A DNA stretch of 38,609 nucleotides from Mogibacterium pumilum (GTDB taxonomy: Bacteria; Bacillota; Clostridia; Peptostreptococcales; Anaerovoracaceae), in assembly GCF_002243385.1 (NCBI RefSeq), contig NZ_CP016199.1, positions 1,435,106 to 1,473,714 of the forward strand, written 5' to 3'. Below, one piece after another: positions 16,236 to 24,883 of this stretch. The translations under genes and the position numbers were made by a program. Each line of letters begins with the position of its first letter. The first letter of the stretch is position 1. Under the pieces are notes generated by a model. The model worked only from the letters and a program-made list of their open reading frames with translations. It was not told the origin of the DNA and searched no databases.

Positions 16236-16264
16236 ATTGTATCACACGGAGATAACCCTATCAA
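16236..16264 (-). promoter_or_regulatory. Promoter of the small export-type gene
   Basis: On the minus strand: TTGATA (16264-16259), 17-bp spacer, TACAAT (16241-16236). Both boxes match five of six consensus positions, 40 nt before the start codon. Confidence 0.65.
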
Positions 16265-16443
16265 TTCATAATACCCTCACACAGATTCATTGTACTGATG
16301 TAGTTTTTGTGCTACCATTTACGTATTATAGCAATCTGGTAAATAGTCAAGAGAGATTTTGAAACCTATTACTATGAAAAGGTGCATTTAATTGCATGCA
16401 AAAAAGAACTTTGAAAACACTTCAAAATTTGGAAAGGTACATT

Positions 16444-17823
16444 ATGAAAGATAAAAATGCATGGAATAACTACTCTTCAGAAGAGCTTGCAGCTCTCGAG
16501 GATTTAAACAAAGGATACATCGATTTCATTTCAGAGGGAAAGACTGAGCGTGAGTGCACTGAACTCCTCATCAAGATGGCGGAAGAACACGGATATCGCA
16601 ATCTGAACGAAGTGATAAAGAATAATGAAACCTTAAGCGTAGGAAGCAAGGTGTACGCAGTTAATATGAACAAGTGCCTTGTTACATTTAATATAGGAGA
16701 AGACATTGTAAACCGTGGTATGAATATCCTCGGTGCGCACATCGACTCACCTAGAATCGACCTAAAGCAGAATCCACTATACGAGACAGATGAATTTGCA
16801 TATCTAGATACACAGTACTATGGCGGCATCAAGAAGTACCAGTGGGTTACCATGCCTCTTGCTCTTCACGGTGTAATTGCAAAAAAGGACGGAACTGTTG
16901 TTAAGGTAAATATCGGTGAGGATCCATCTGACCCGGTTTTCTTTATCAGTGACCTACTCGTTCACCTAGCGCAAGACCAGATGCAGCTAACAGCAGCTAA
17001 GCTGATTGATGGCGAGAATATGGATATAGTGTTTGGCACTCAGCCGCTTGATAGCGAGAGCGAGTCAGCTGTTAAGATTAATATTCTTAAACTTCTTAAA
17101 GACAAGTACGACGTTGAAGAAGACGACTTCTGGTCAGCTGAAATTGAGGCTGTTCCTGCAGGAAGAGCGAGAGAAGCTGGACTAGATAGAAGCCTTATCC
17201 TAGGATATGGACACGACGACAGATCTTGTGCGTATGCTTCCGCTATTGCTCTGTTCGAAGTTAAGAATCCAAGCACTACTACTTGCGGACTCTTCGTAGA
17301 CAAGGAAGAAATCGGCAGCTACGGTGCTACAGGTATGCAGTCTCATTTCTTTGAGGATATCGTGAGAGAGCTACTAGACAGACTAGGAATTTACACTGAA
17401 CTAAATGCAGCTCGTGTTCTTAGAAATTCTCGCATGCTCTCATCCGACGTTAGTGCAACTTACGACCCTATGTACGCTGACAAATTCAGCAAGAGAAACG
17501 CTGCCCTGTTCGGCAGAGGAATCGTTTTCAACAAGTACACCGGCAGTAAAGGCAAAGGTGGTTCTAACGACGCTAACGCAGAATATCTCGGCAAGCTCCG
17601 TGCAATAATGCACAAGCATGACGTAATGTTCCAGTCAGCAGAGCTTGGTAAAGTTGACGTTGGTGGAGGCGGCACTATCGCGTATATCCTGGCATTATAT
17701 GGCATGGAGGTTGTAGATAGTGGAATAGCCGTACTAAATATGCACGCACCTTACGAAGCAGTCAGCAAGTCCGATGTATACGAAGCTTATAAGGGATATA
17801 AGGCATTTATTATCGAGGCTTAG
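16444..17823 (+). CDS. M18 family aminopeptidase
   Basis: Cytosolic dinuclear zinc aminopeptidase of 459 residues. Metal-site blocks in order are GAHIDSPR, GYGHDDRSCAYA, DKEEIGSYGATG, SSDVSATYDP and the C-terminal NMHAPYE. They supply the His, Asp, Glu, Asp and His of the M18/M42 co-catalytic site. It removes N-terminal residues from peptides. I choose ATG 16444, which has GGAAAGG 6 nt upstream and gives the usual beginning (MKDKNAWNNYSSEE). A longer in-frame ATG at 16396 would add 16 residues (MQKRTLKTL...) that do not look like the family. Monocistronic, ended by a strong terminator. Confidence 0.93.
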   Translation: MKDKNAWNNYSSEELAALEDLNKGYIDFISEGKTERECTELLIKMAEEHGYRNLNEVIKNNETLSVGSKVYAVNMNKCLVTFNIGEDIVNRGMNILGAHIDSPRIDLKQNPLYETDEFAYLDTQYYGGIKKYQWVTMPLALHGVIAKKDGTVVKVNIGEDPSDPVFFISDLLVHLAQDQMQLTAAKLIDGENMDIVFGTQPLDSESESAVKINILKLLKDKYDVEEDDFWSAEIEAVPAGRAREAGLDRSLILGYGHDDRSCAYASAIALFEVKNPSTTTCGLFVDKEEIGSYGATGMQSHFFEDIVRELLDRLGIYTELNAARVLRNSRMLSSDVSATYDPMYADKFSKRNAALFGRGIVFNKYTGSKGKGGSNDANAEYLGKLRAIMHKHDVMFQSAELGKVDVGGGGTIAYILALYGMEVVDSGIAVLNMHAPYEAVSKSDVYEAYKGYKAFIIEA

Positions 17824-17943
17824 AGCCTTTTATATGCTTTTAAATGCTCTATAATAGCTGATTAGTGCATCGCTTTCCTGTTAAAGCGTATAAATAATTC
17901 AGCTCAATACTGTTAACAAATATTGCTTTACAGCAAAGAGCAG

Positions 17944-17973
17944 AAAACCCCGTCTCTGGTGAGACGGGGTTTT
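17944..17973. terminator. Bidirectional terminator between the aminopeptidase and hydA
   Basis: AAAACCCCGTCTC (17944-17956), loop TGGT and GAGACGGGGTTTT (17961-17973) form a perfect stem with A and T flanks on both sides. It serves the convergent aminopeptidase and hydCBA transcripts. Confidence 0.93.
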
Positions 17974-17989
17974 AAAATTCAATTAGTGG

Positions 17990-19744
17990 CTAGTCTGCCT
18001 GCTTATTCACACCTCTGTTAACGTATGAAGTGTGTAGCAAGTGATGTGCCTTTTCTCCTCCCGGTACACCGAAGTAATCCTCATACATCTTAAGTATTAC
18101 AGGATTTTCGTGAGACTTACGGATTGGAGCATTCTTATCTAGAGTATATAATCCCTTTGCACGTTCGGCTCTAACATCGATAAAATTTCTAATTTGAGAA
18201 TCAACTTGTGGCTGTCCACCGCCATTTACGCAACCTCCAGGGCAACCCATGATTTCTATAAAGGTATAGTCTGCCTCTCCGGCCTTTACCTTTTCCATGA
18301 TTGTCCTTGTGTTAGCCAGACCGCTGGCAACAGCAACCTTAACCTTCTTGCCCTGTAAGTCGTATTCAGCTTCTTTTACGCCCTTTACACCACGAACATC
18401 TACGAAGTCAAGGTCGATAAGCTCTTCACCTGTTATTTTCTCTACAGCAGTTCTGAGAGCTGCTTCCATTACACCACCAGTAGCGCCAAAGATTACTCCA
18501 GCTCCTGTATATTCACCGAGTGGATTATCATATGGCTCATCTTCAAGCTTCATAAACTCGATACCTGCCATCTTAATCATCTTACCAAGCTCACGAGTTG
18601 TAAGTGAGAAATCGACATCTTCATATCCATCTGCACCTTGATCATCTCTTCCAAGTTCATACTTCTTCGCTGTACATGGCATAATACTTACTGATACAAT
18701 TTTATCCACAGGAATTCCCATAACATCAGCATAATATGATTTAGTTACAGCACCAAACATCTGCTGTGGTGATTTACATGTCGACAAATTAGGTATTAGT
18801 TCTGGGTAATAATGCTCACAGAATTTAACCCATCCTGGTGAACATGATGTAATCATAGGAAGTACGCCGCCACCAGTTACTCTCTCAATTAGCTCATTAG
18901 CTTCCTCAACGATGGTAAGGTCAGCAGAGAAGTTTGTATCAAAGACTCTGTCAAAACCAAGTCTATGAAGAGCTGCCGACATCTTGCCTTCTACCTCTGT
19001 GCCAATTGGCAGATCGAAGCACTCACCGAGCGCTACTCTAGTCGAAGGAGCCGCCTGAACTACTACGAATTTATCCGGATCCTCAATAGCATCCATAACC
19101 TGGCTGATAGAGTCCTTCTCATAGAGTGCACCAACAGGACATGCAACTATACACTGTCCACAGTTTACACAGCTTGTCTCTGCTAGAGGAATGTTAAATG
19201 CTGTTCCAACATATGAGTCAAATCCTCTATTATTAGCACCGATTACTCCGATGCTCTGTAGGTTAACACATGCTCCAATGCAGCGACGGCATAGTATGCA
19301 CTTGCTGTTATCGCGAACGATAGACTTTGAGCTATCTTCCACTACGGAATGATTTTTTGCACCCTTGTAGTATTCAGTATCATCTACTCCATATCTTCTA
19401 CATAGCTTGAGAAGTTCACAGTTACCACTTCTGAAACATCCGAGACAGTCCATATTGTGATCTGATAGAAGTAGCTTTAAGTTCTTTCTTCTATACTCAA
19501 CAAGCTTTGGTGAATTTGTACGTGCAACCATTCCGTCAAATACAGGGAATACACAAGCTGCCACAAGTGCACGGGCACCCTCTACTTCACATAGGCACAT
19601 TCTACATGCACCGATTTCATTTACATCCTTTAGATAACATAGTGTTGGGATATCAATTCCTGCGATGTGCGCTGCTTCGAGTAGCGTAGAACCTTCAGGA
19701 ACATTAACCTCTATATTATCAATTGTTACTTTAACATCTGACAT
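17990..19744 (-). CDS. hydA: [FeFe] hydrogenase catalytic subunit HydA (trimeric type)
   Basis: The protein has 584 residues. Domain order: [2Fe-2S] (C36, C47, C50, C64), His-ligated [4Fe-4S] (H96, C100, C103, C109), two ferredoxin clusters (C149/152/155/159 and C192/195/198/202), the H-cluster domain, and a C-terminal small-subunit-like domain. H-cluster motifs are TSCSPGW (C301), MPCTAKKYE (C357) and MGCPGGCVNGGGQP (C501, C505). The residue after C301 is Ser, where Clostridium HydA has the proton-relay Cys. With hydB and hydC it forms a soluble NADH- and ferredoxin-linked, probably electron-bifurcating or confurcating, hydrogenase. The ATG has GGAGG upstream. It is the last gene of the operon. 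Confidence 0.95.
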   Translation of the reverse strand: MSDVKVTIDNIEVNVPEGSTLLEAAHIAGIDIPTLCYLKDVNEIGACRMCLCEVEGARALVAACVFPVFDGMVARTNSPKLVEYRRKNLKLLLSDHNMDCLGCFRSGNCELLKLCRRYGVDDTEYYKGAKNHSVVEDSSKSIVRDNSKCILCRRCIGACVNLQSIGVIGANNRGFDSYVGTAFNIPLAETSCVNCGQCIVACPVGALYEKDSISQVMDAIEDPDKFVVVQAAPSTRVALGECFDLPIGTEVEGKMSAALHRLGFDRVFDTNFSADLTIVEEANELIERVTGGGVLPMITSCSPGWVKFCEHYYPELIPNLSTCKSPQQMFGAVTKSYYADVMGIPVDKIVSVSIMPCTAKKYELGRDDQGADGYEDVDFSLTTRELGKMIKMAGIEFMKLEDEPYDNPLGEYTGAGVIFGATGGVMEAALRTAVEKITGEELIDLDFVDVRGVKGVKEAEYDLQGKKVKVAVASGLANTRTIMEKVKAGEADYTFIEIMGCPGGCVNGGGQPQVDSQIRNFIDVRAERAKGLYTLDKNAPIRKSHENPVILKMYEDYFGVPGGEKAHHLLHTSYVNRGVNKQAD

Positions 19745-19757
19745 ATCGCTTCCTCCA

Positions 19758-21659
19758 CTACTTTCTTACAATCGCTCCAAATCTACAACTATCCATACAT
19801 GCTCCGCACTTGATACACTTATCGCTATCAATTACGTGAGGTTTCTTAACTGCGCCAGAGATAGCATCAACTGGACAGTTTCTAGCACAGAGAGTACATC
19901 CCTTACACTTATCTTCAATGATGCTGTACTTGAGCAGCTTCTTGCAGACACCAGCAGGACAAGTCTTATCCTTTATATGTGCAACGTACTCATCTCTAAA
20001 GAATCTCAATGTCGAAAGAACTGGGTTTGGAGCTGTCTGACCAAGTCCGCATAGAGAGTTAGTCTGAATAAATCTAGCTAGCTCTTCAAGCTTTTCCAGG
20101 TCTTCTATCTCACCCTTACCTTCGGAAATTCTGGTTAGAATCTCGAGCATTCTCTTAGTTCCAACTCTGCAAGGTGTACACTTACCGCAAGACTCACTTA
20201 CCGTAAACTCTAGGAAGAACTTAGCGATGTCTACCATACAGCTATCTTCGTCCATTACGATAAGTCCGCCAGAACCCATCATACATCCGATGCTCTTTAG
20301 ATTTTCGAAGTCAATTGGGATATCGTAGTATGTGCTAGGGATACATCCGCCAGAAGGTCCACCAGTTTGAGCAGCCTTAAAGGTCTTGTTACCTGGAACG
20401 CCTCCACCGATGTTCTCAACAACTTCACGAAGTGTTGTTCCCATTGGGACTTCTACGAGTCCAGTGTTGTTAATCTTACCGCCGAGTGCGAATACCTTGG
20501 TTCCTGGCGACTGTTCAGTTCCAAGAGATCTGAACCACTCTGGACCCTTGTTAAATATCACTGGGATATTCGCGTAAGTCTCAACGTTGTTGAGGATTGT
20601 TGGACATCCAAATAGCCCCTTTACCGCAGGGAACGGTGGACGTGGGTGTGGTTCTCCTCTGTTTCCTTCGATAGACGTTAGAAGAGCGGTTTCCTCTCCA
20701 CATACGAAAGCTCCAGCTCCAAGTCTAAGGTCAATATCAAAATTAAATCCTGAACCAAATATATCTTTACCAATCAGTCCATATTCTCTAGCTTGCTTTA
20801 GAGCGATTTTAAGTCTATTAACAGCAATTGGGTACTCTGCACGAACATAGATGTATCCCTGATCAGCACCAATTGCATAGCCTGCAATAGCCATAGCCTC
20901 AAATATTGAATGTGGATCACCCTCTAGTATGGAACGATCCATGAACGCACCTGGGTCACCTTCGTCAGCGTTACAACATACGTATTTCTGAACTTCTCCT
21001 CTATTGCTTGAAGCGAACTGCCATTTCTTTCCTGTAGGGAATCCTGCACCACCACGACCTCTGATACCGCTGTCGAGTACAGTCTGAATAACTTCATCTG
21101 GAGTCATCTCCGTCACGCATCTTCCGAGAGCATCGTATCCACCTGTAGCGATGTATTCATCAATATTCTCTGGATCGATAACTCCACAGTTTCTGAGAGC
21201 AATTCTCTTTTGCATAGTGTAGAAGTCAGACTCTGTCATAGTCTTTGCAGGACTTCCGTCAGTGGTCTCCTCCTTTAATAAGAACTTATCTGCCGGAACA
21301 CCGCCAACGATATGCTCATTTACAATAGCTTCCACCTTCTCTGGATCAACTTCTTCATAGTAAATAGTCCCTGGGTGCACTACAACTACAGGACCCTTAG
21401 CACAAAGGCCTAGACATCCTGTCTGAATGATCTTTACGTCATCCTGAAGTCCATGCTCTTTAAGGTGTTTTTCAAAAGCTTCTACTACATCTAAGCTGTG
21501 GTTAGATGTACATCCTGTACCACCACATACAAGTATATAATTCTTATGAACCTGTGCCCCTTCAGAATCTGCCGAGATAGCTGCTTCACCACCTAGTCTG
21601 AGATTGACTTGGCACATCATCTTATTTTTGATGGTCCTAAGTTCATTAAGCGATTTCAT
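19758..21659 (-). CDS. hydB: NuoF-like hydrogenase subunit HydB (NADH/FMN flavoprotein)
   Basis: The protein has 633 residues. There is an N-terminal thioredoxin-like [2Fe-2S] domain (CGGTGC near 45 and CLGLC near 82). The NADH- and FMN-binding core follows (RGRGGAGFPTGKKW, NADEGDPGAFMDR, GAGAFVCGEETAL). Then come the SLBB region, the [4Fe-4S] motif SESCGKCTPCR, and two C-terminal ferredoxin clusters (CKGCTLCARNCP and CIKCGACMDSC). This five-part build matches HydB of trimeric bifurcating hydrogenases rather than complex I NuoF, which lacks the terminal ferredoxin domain. It passes electrons between NADH, ferredoxin and HydA. The gap to hydA is 13 nt. Confidence 0.95.
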   Translation of the reverse strand: MKSLNELRTIKNKMMCQVNLRLGGEAAISADSEGAQVHKNYILVCGGTGCTSNHSLDVVEAFEKHLKEHGLQDDVKIIQTGCLGLCAKGPVVVVHPGTIYYEEVDPEKVEAIVNEHIVGGVPADKFLLKEETTDGSPAKTMTESDFYTMQKRIALRNCGVIDPENIDEYIATGGYDALGRCVTEMTPDEVIQTVLDSGIRGRGGAGFPTGKKWQFASSNRGEVQKYVCCNADEGDPGAFMDRSILEGDPHSIFEAMAIAGYAIGADQGYIYVRAEYPIAVNRLKIALKQAREYGLIGKDIFGSGFNFDIDLRLGAGAFVCGEETALLTSIEGNRGEPHPRPPFPAVKGLFGCPTILNNVETYANIPVIFNKGPEWFRSLGTEQSPGTKVFALGGKINNTGLVEVPMGTTLREVVENIGGGVPGNKTFKAAQTGGPSGGCIPSTYYDIPIDFENLKSIGCMMGSGGLIVMDEDSCMVDIAKFFLEFTVSESCGKCTPCRVGTKRMLEILTRISEGKGEIEDLEKLEELARFIQTNSLCGLGQTAPNPVLSTLRFFRDEYVAHIKDKTCPAGVCKKLLKYSIIEDKCKGCTLCARNCPVDAISGAVKKPHVIDSDKCIKCGACMDSCRFGAIVRK

Positions 21660-21715
21660 AAATAACCCTCCATAGTCTACACAACGCTGCTTAGCGTATC
21701 ATTTACAACAGAAAA

Positions 21716-22204
21716 CTACATGTATTTTGCAAGGACTTCCGGAATCTTGTCCGCTGTCATCTTGCCGTATACGTCTCCGCCAACAATAACTACTGGAGCC
21801 AATCCACATGCTCCTACGCAGCGGCATGAATCTAAAGAGAACTTTCCGTCTGGTGTGCATTCTCCATCACCAATCTTGAGCTCCTCAACACACTTGTCAA
21901 AGATATCTCCTGCACCCTTAACGTAGCATGCAGTACCGAGACAGACTGAAACTTCGTGCTCACCCTTAGGTGACATGGAGAACTGTGCATAGAATGTAGC
22001 TACGCCATATACCTTCTCCATCGGGAATCCCGTTCCATCGGAAATGATTTTCTGAACCTGATATGGGAGATACCCATATATCTCCTGAGCTTTCTGCATA
22101 ATTGGCATCAAGCATCCTTTCTCACCTTTGAGCTCGTCAATAACTTTTAGTAATTGTTGTTCCTGCTCAGGTGTGCCCTTAAATGGGACATTTGAAACCT
22201 TCAT
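21716..22204 (-). CDS. hydC: NuoE-like hydrogenase subunit HydC
   Basis: A protein of 162 residues, thioredoxin-like [2Fe-2S] type. Cluster ligands are in VCLGTACYVKGA and CRCVGACGLAP, and GYLPYQVQ and GVATFYAQF are typical NuoE blocks. It is the first gene of the hydCBA operon. The true start is ATG 22204, with AAGGAGG 8 nt upstream; an in-frame TTG at 22222 overlaps that ribosome site and is unlikely. It pairs with HydB in electron transfer. Confidence 0.94.
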   Translation of the reverse strand: MKVSNVPFKGTPEQEQQLLKVIDELKGEKGCLMPIMQKAQEIYGYLPYQVQKIISDGTGFPMEKVYGVATFYAQFSMSPKGEHEVSVCLGTACYVKGAGDIFDKCVEELKIGDGECTPDGKFSLDSCRCVGACGLAPVVIVGGDVYGKMTADKIPEVLAKYM

Positions 22205-22270
22205 ACCTAGAACCTCCTTCAACCAAATTAGTTAGCGATATTTAACAAAATTAAATCATATATTAAATTT

Positions 22271-22299
22271 ATTATATATATTAAATATATTTATTGCAA
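22271..22299 (-). promoter_or_regulatory. Promoter of hydCBA
   Basis: On the minus strand: TTGCAA (22299-22294), 17-bp AT-only spacer, perfect TATAAT (22276-22271). It gives a leader of about 60 nt. The flanking 22223-22350 is extremely AT-rich, as in strong clostridial promoters. Confidence 0.75.
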
Positions 22300-22462
22300 T
22301 GATAGTTATGAATATGACTATATATATAAATCATGTATTTCTGCACTGTTTTAGCATAGATTATCCACTAAATTTTGCTTAAAACCCACTCGCATTTGAT
22401 AAATGTGTAACGTATAATATAGCTAGTTAAATAATCCACGGAGTACTTTCTAGGAGGACAAA

Positions 22463-22807
22463 ATGACTTTACTTGAAATAAATTCTATCATCGAAGGAAA
22501 GATTCTCACCAAGAATCCTGATTTGAATCTTGAGTTAATAAATGCCTTTTCATCAGATGTAATAAGCCACATTGTTACATACGCTAGTGATAAGTCTATA
22601 CTGATTACTGCAGTGTATAATCCACAAATCCTTAAAACCGCTGAAATGAAAGGGGTTCAGTGCGTTATTCTGATTGGAATTTACGAACCAGAGCCATCTC
22701 TTATCACTCTTGCAAATTCATTAGGAATCACATTACTTCGTTCAACTTTCTCGATGTACGTAACTTGCGGTAAACTTTATAGCCGCGGTCTACAAGGTGC
22801 ATTCTAA
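22463..22807 (+). CDS. DRTGG-domain protein
   Basis: The protein has 114 residues. The fold-defining parts are SIIEGKILTKNPDLN, a central SHIVTYASDKSILITAV and PSLITLANSLGITLLRSTFSMY. This is the stand-alone DRTGG-domain pattern found in Firmicutes next to iron-only hydrogenase and related redox genes. The biochemical role is unknown; in larger proteins the domain accompanies phosphotransacetylase and CBS regulatory modules. It starts a rightward operon divergent from hydCBA, which supports a hydrogenase-related role by association only. GGAGG precedes the ATG. A TATAAT at 22413-22418 lacks a good -35. Confidence 0.75.
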   Translation: MTLLEINSIIEGKILTKNPDLNLELINAFSSDVISHIVTYASDKSILITAVYNPQILKTAEMKGVQCVILIGIYEPEPSLITLANSLGITLLRSTFSMYVTCGKLYSRGLQGAF

Positions 22808-22822
22808 TATAAGGAGGACTTT

Positions 22823-23842
22823 ATGATATATCCTAAATTTCCTGAGCAAGGCTCTTCTCTAGGTATCTGTGCGCCGAGTGCTGGAGTTGGTCGCAAAATT
22901 GAATCGTTTGATAAATCATTAGCAGTCTTCAAATCATCAGGTTTTGACATCATTGAGACTGCCAGTGTTAGAACCGATAATATAAGATCTGCTGATGCCA
23001 AAACTCGCGGTGAAGAGTTTAACTTCCTAGTACAAAACCCGGATGTGGAGATGATTATTTCCGCAACAGGTGGTGATTATAACATAGAAATGTTACCATA
23101 CCTAGATATGGGAACACTGTCTAACTACCCTAAGTGGATTGCTGGTGCAAGTGATCCTACAAATATTATGTACTATGTAACGACTAAACTTGACATAGCT
23201 ACAATGTACGGTTTTAATGCGGGCAGCTTTGACTGGGATACACTTCACGAGTTCCAGAAGAATTCACTAGAGTTTATACGTGGCAACACTATAAAGCAAT
23301 ATTCATTCGATAAATACGATTCGAACACTGATTTTAGTGTTCAGAATGTGGTTCTTGACGGAGACGTAAACTGGCAGCTATCACTGCCAGGTGTAGATGA
23401 AATAATAGATAAATTCTCCCCTGCTGATTCACCAAGATTAGTAGTCGAAGGACGCTTTATCGGAGGCTGTATAGATTGTATTGCGAAACTGATTGGAACA
23501 CCTTTCGATGGCACTAGATCATTTGTAAAAAAATATCCTCGTAAGATATGGTTCCTAGATAATTTTGCGATGACTTCATTTGACCTATACCTTACGATGA
23601 TGCAGATGAAGTACTGTGGATACTTTAAAGGAACCAAGGCAATAGTATTTGGAAGAACAATGTTCCCAGACAAAACTGATGAGCAATATATCGCACAACT
23701 ACGTCAAGCTATTTCGGATATTCCATTCATCTGGAATGCAGATATCGGCCATGTAAAGCCATGCTTTACAGTGATAAATGGTGCGTACGGCAGAGTTACA
23801 TGCGCACAGGGAAAAGGTTCGCTTGAGCAAGCGTTGGTGTAG
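22823..23842 (+). CDS. S66 peptidase (LD-carboxypeptidase / MccF-like)
   Basis: The protein has 339 residues. The N-terminal Rossmann-like half has LGICAPSAGV and a nucleophile loop WIAGASDPTN (S110; family pattern GxSD). The C-terminal half has DIGHVKPCFTVINGA with the catalytic H310. The third member of the Ser-Glu-His triad normally lies in an (I/L)FLE strand; here the strand reads IWFLDNF, placing Asp at 246. The family trims tetrapeptide stems in peptidoglycan recycling or hydrolyses microcin C7-like aminoacyl nucleotides; the length and lack of a signal peptide suit the MccF-like cytosolic branch. AAGGAGG precedes the ATG and the gene is 15 nt after the DRTGG gene. Confidence 0.82.
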   Translation: MIYPKFPEQGSSLGICAPSAGVGRKIESFDKSLAVFKSSGFDIIETASVRTDNIRSADAKTRGEEFNFLVQNPDVEMIISATGGDYNIEMLPYLDMGTLSNYPKWIAGASDPTNIMYYVTTKLDIATMYGFNAGSFDWDTLHEFQKNSLEFIRGNTIKQYSFDKYDSNTDFSVQNVVLDGDVNWQLSLPGVDEIIDKFSPADSPRLVVEGRFIGGCIDCIAKLIGTPFDGTRSFVKKYPRKIWFLDNFAMTSFDLYLTMMQMKYCGYFKGTKAIVFGRTMFPDKTDEQYIAQLRQAISDIPFIWNADIGHVKPCFTVINGAYGRVTCAQGKGSLEQALV

Positions 23843-23909
23843 ACAGTTAATCAACATAAATGTACAATAAATATTAATCATCTATTCATAAGATGTGTGG
23901 AGGGAATTA

Positions 23910-24182
23910 ATGAGTATTATAGTTTTGTTTTTCTTTTGTGGTATTTTATTTTTAACTGTTATCTGTCTAATAACATTCATCGTATTAGGAACGGCATCAA
24001 TTTCATTAGGAAGTGCATTTTTAATATTACTAAGGGTATTTACATTGAAGGAAAAACCACGTTGGAGAAACCCTGATGATAGACCTAAAATCATTCTTCT
24101 AATTTGGTTAGCACTGCTTTTTATTGTCACTATTTCCGGTCTAACTGTATTCATTTATTACATGTATCAAATACTCACATAG
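23910..24182 (+). CDS. Small two-helix membrane protein, unknown
   Basis: The protein has about 90 residues. Two long hydrophobic helices (about 2-40 and 65-88) flank a basic, proline-containing cytosolic stretch (KEKPRWRNPDDRPK). No family recognised. The start ATG 23910 has GGAGGG at good spacing; an ATG 15 nt upstream lies within that ribosome site. It follows the S66 gene by 67 nt and may be in the same transcript. Confidence 0.65.
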   Translation: MSIIVLFFFCGILFLTVICLITFIVLGTASISLGSAFLILLRVFTLKEKPRWRNPDDRPKIILLIWLALLFIVTISGLTVFIYYMYQILT

Positions 24183-24236
24183 GCTTTCAATCAATAATCC
24201 TATGTATATAACAAAACTGTAAATTTATAAAAGTAA

Positions 24237-24267
24237 AAGGTAGATGTTGACCACATCTACCTTATTT
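24237..24267. terminator. Terminator between convergent genes
   Basis: AAGGTAGATG (24237-24246) pairs with CATCTACCTT (24254-24263) around a 7-nt loop, with TATTT after it on the plus strand and T-rich sequence after it on the minus strand. It ends the rightward operon and probably also the leftward 24299-25333 gene pair. Confidence 0.75.
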
Positions 24268-24298
24268 ACTTAAAACTAATAAACCCTAAAATCAATAT

Positions 24299-24877
24299 TT
24301 ATAGTGCATCGTTATGGATTAGAACACTCATGTACGCACCCTTTTTAAAGATCGATGTACTTACGCCCCACGCAATAGCTGAACAAGCTAGCTCGCCTGC
24401 ATGCTTTGACTTAATGCTTCTCGAGCTTAGCACGATTCCCTTTGGATATAGTTCAGCACCCAGATACTGATGTAGGCTATCTGCAGAACCTGACTCAACA
24501 GCCTTGATTGAGCGACCAGGATTTGTATCCCACCACTCGTTTGGCTTTGAAAATGAGCCATCCGCTCTCATCTCGCCAGAAGACAGATTCTGAGCACATA
24601 TTCCCCTTAGTTTCTCTAGCATCTCATCATCGATAACCCCATCAGTAATCGAATACGCATACATCGCACACGCAACACCATCATCATCTAATTCCTTGAG
24701 AAGGTATAGATTGGATACTCCTCTCTCCTTGAACTTTTTCCACTTAGCAGATATCTTCGTTAAGCTTGCGTCGTTGTAAACGGATGAATTTCCATCCTCA
24801 AGAGCACATCTTAGCTCTTCTAGATCAACGTCCTTTTTTCCCCAGTTGTCGATAAAATTGATTCTTAAATCACTCAT
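24299..24877 (-). CDS. Hypothetical protein
   Basis: A 192-residue, largely soluble, mixed-charge protein with no signal peptide or membrane helix. Notable parts are an N-terminal INFIDNWGKKDVDLEELRC and a C-terminal domain with SSRSIKSKHAGELACSAIAWG. I recognise no family and no catalytic motif. The ATG has GGAGTAAAG upstream and the gene is 6 nt after the upstream 149-codon gene, so the two form a pair. Confidence 0.75.
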   Translation of the reverse strand: MSDLRINFIDNWGKKDVDLEELRCALEDGNSSVYNDASLTKISAKWKKFKERGVSNLYLLKELDDDGVACAMYAYSITDGVIDDEMLEKLRGICAQNLSSGEMRADGSFSKPNEWWDTNPGRSIKAVESGSADSLHQYLGAELYPKGIVLSSRSIKSKHAGELACSAIAWGVSTSIFKKGAYMSVLIHNDAL

Positions 24878-24883
24878 GTAACT

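Noticed and set aside
22205-22262. Rex operator in front of hydCBA
   Set aside because: GTTAAATATCGCTAAC has inverted GTTA/TAAC halves but the spacing is 8 bp, where the Rex consensus TTGTTAANNNNTTAACAA needs 6 between those tetrads; too weak to report as a feature.
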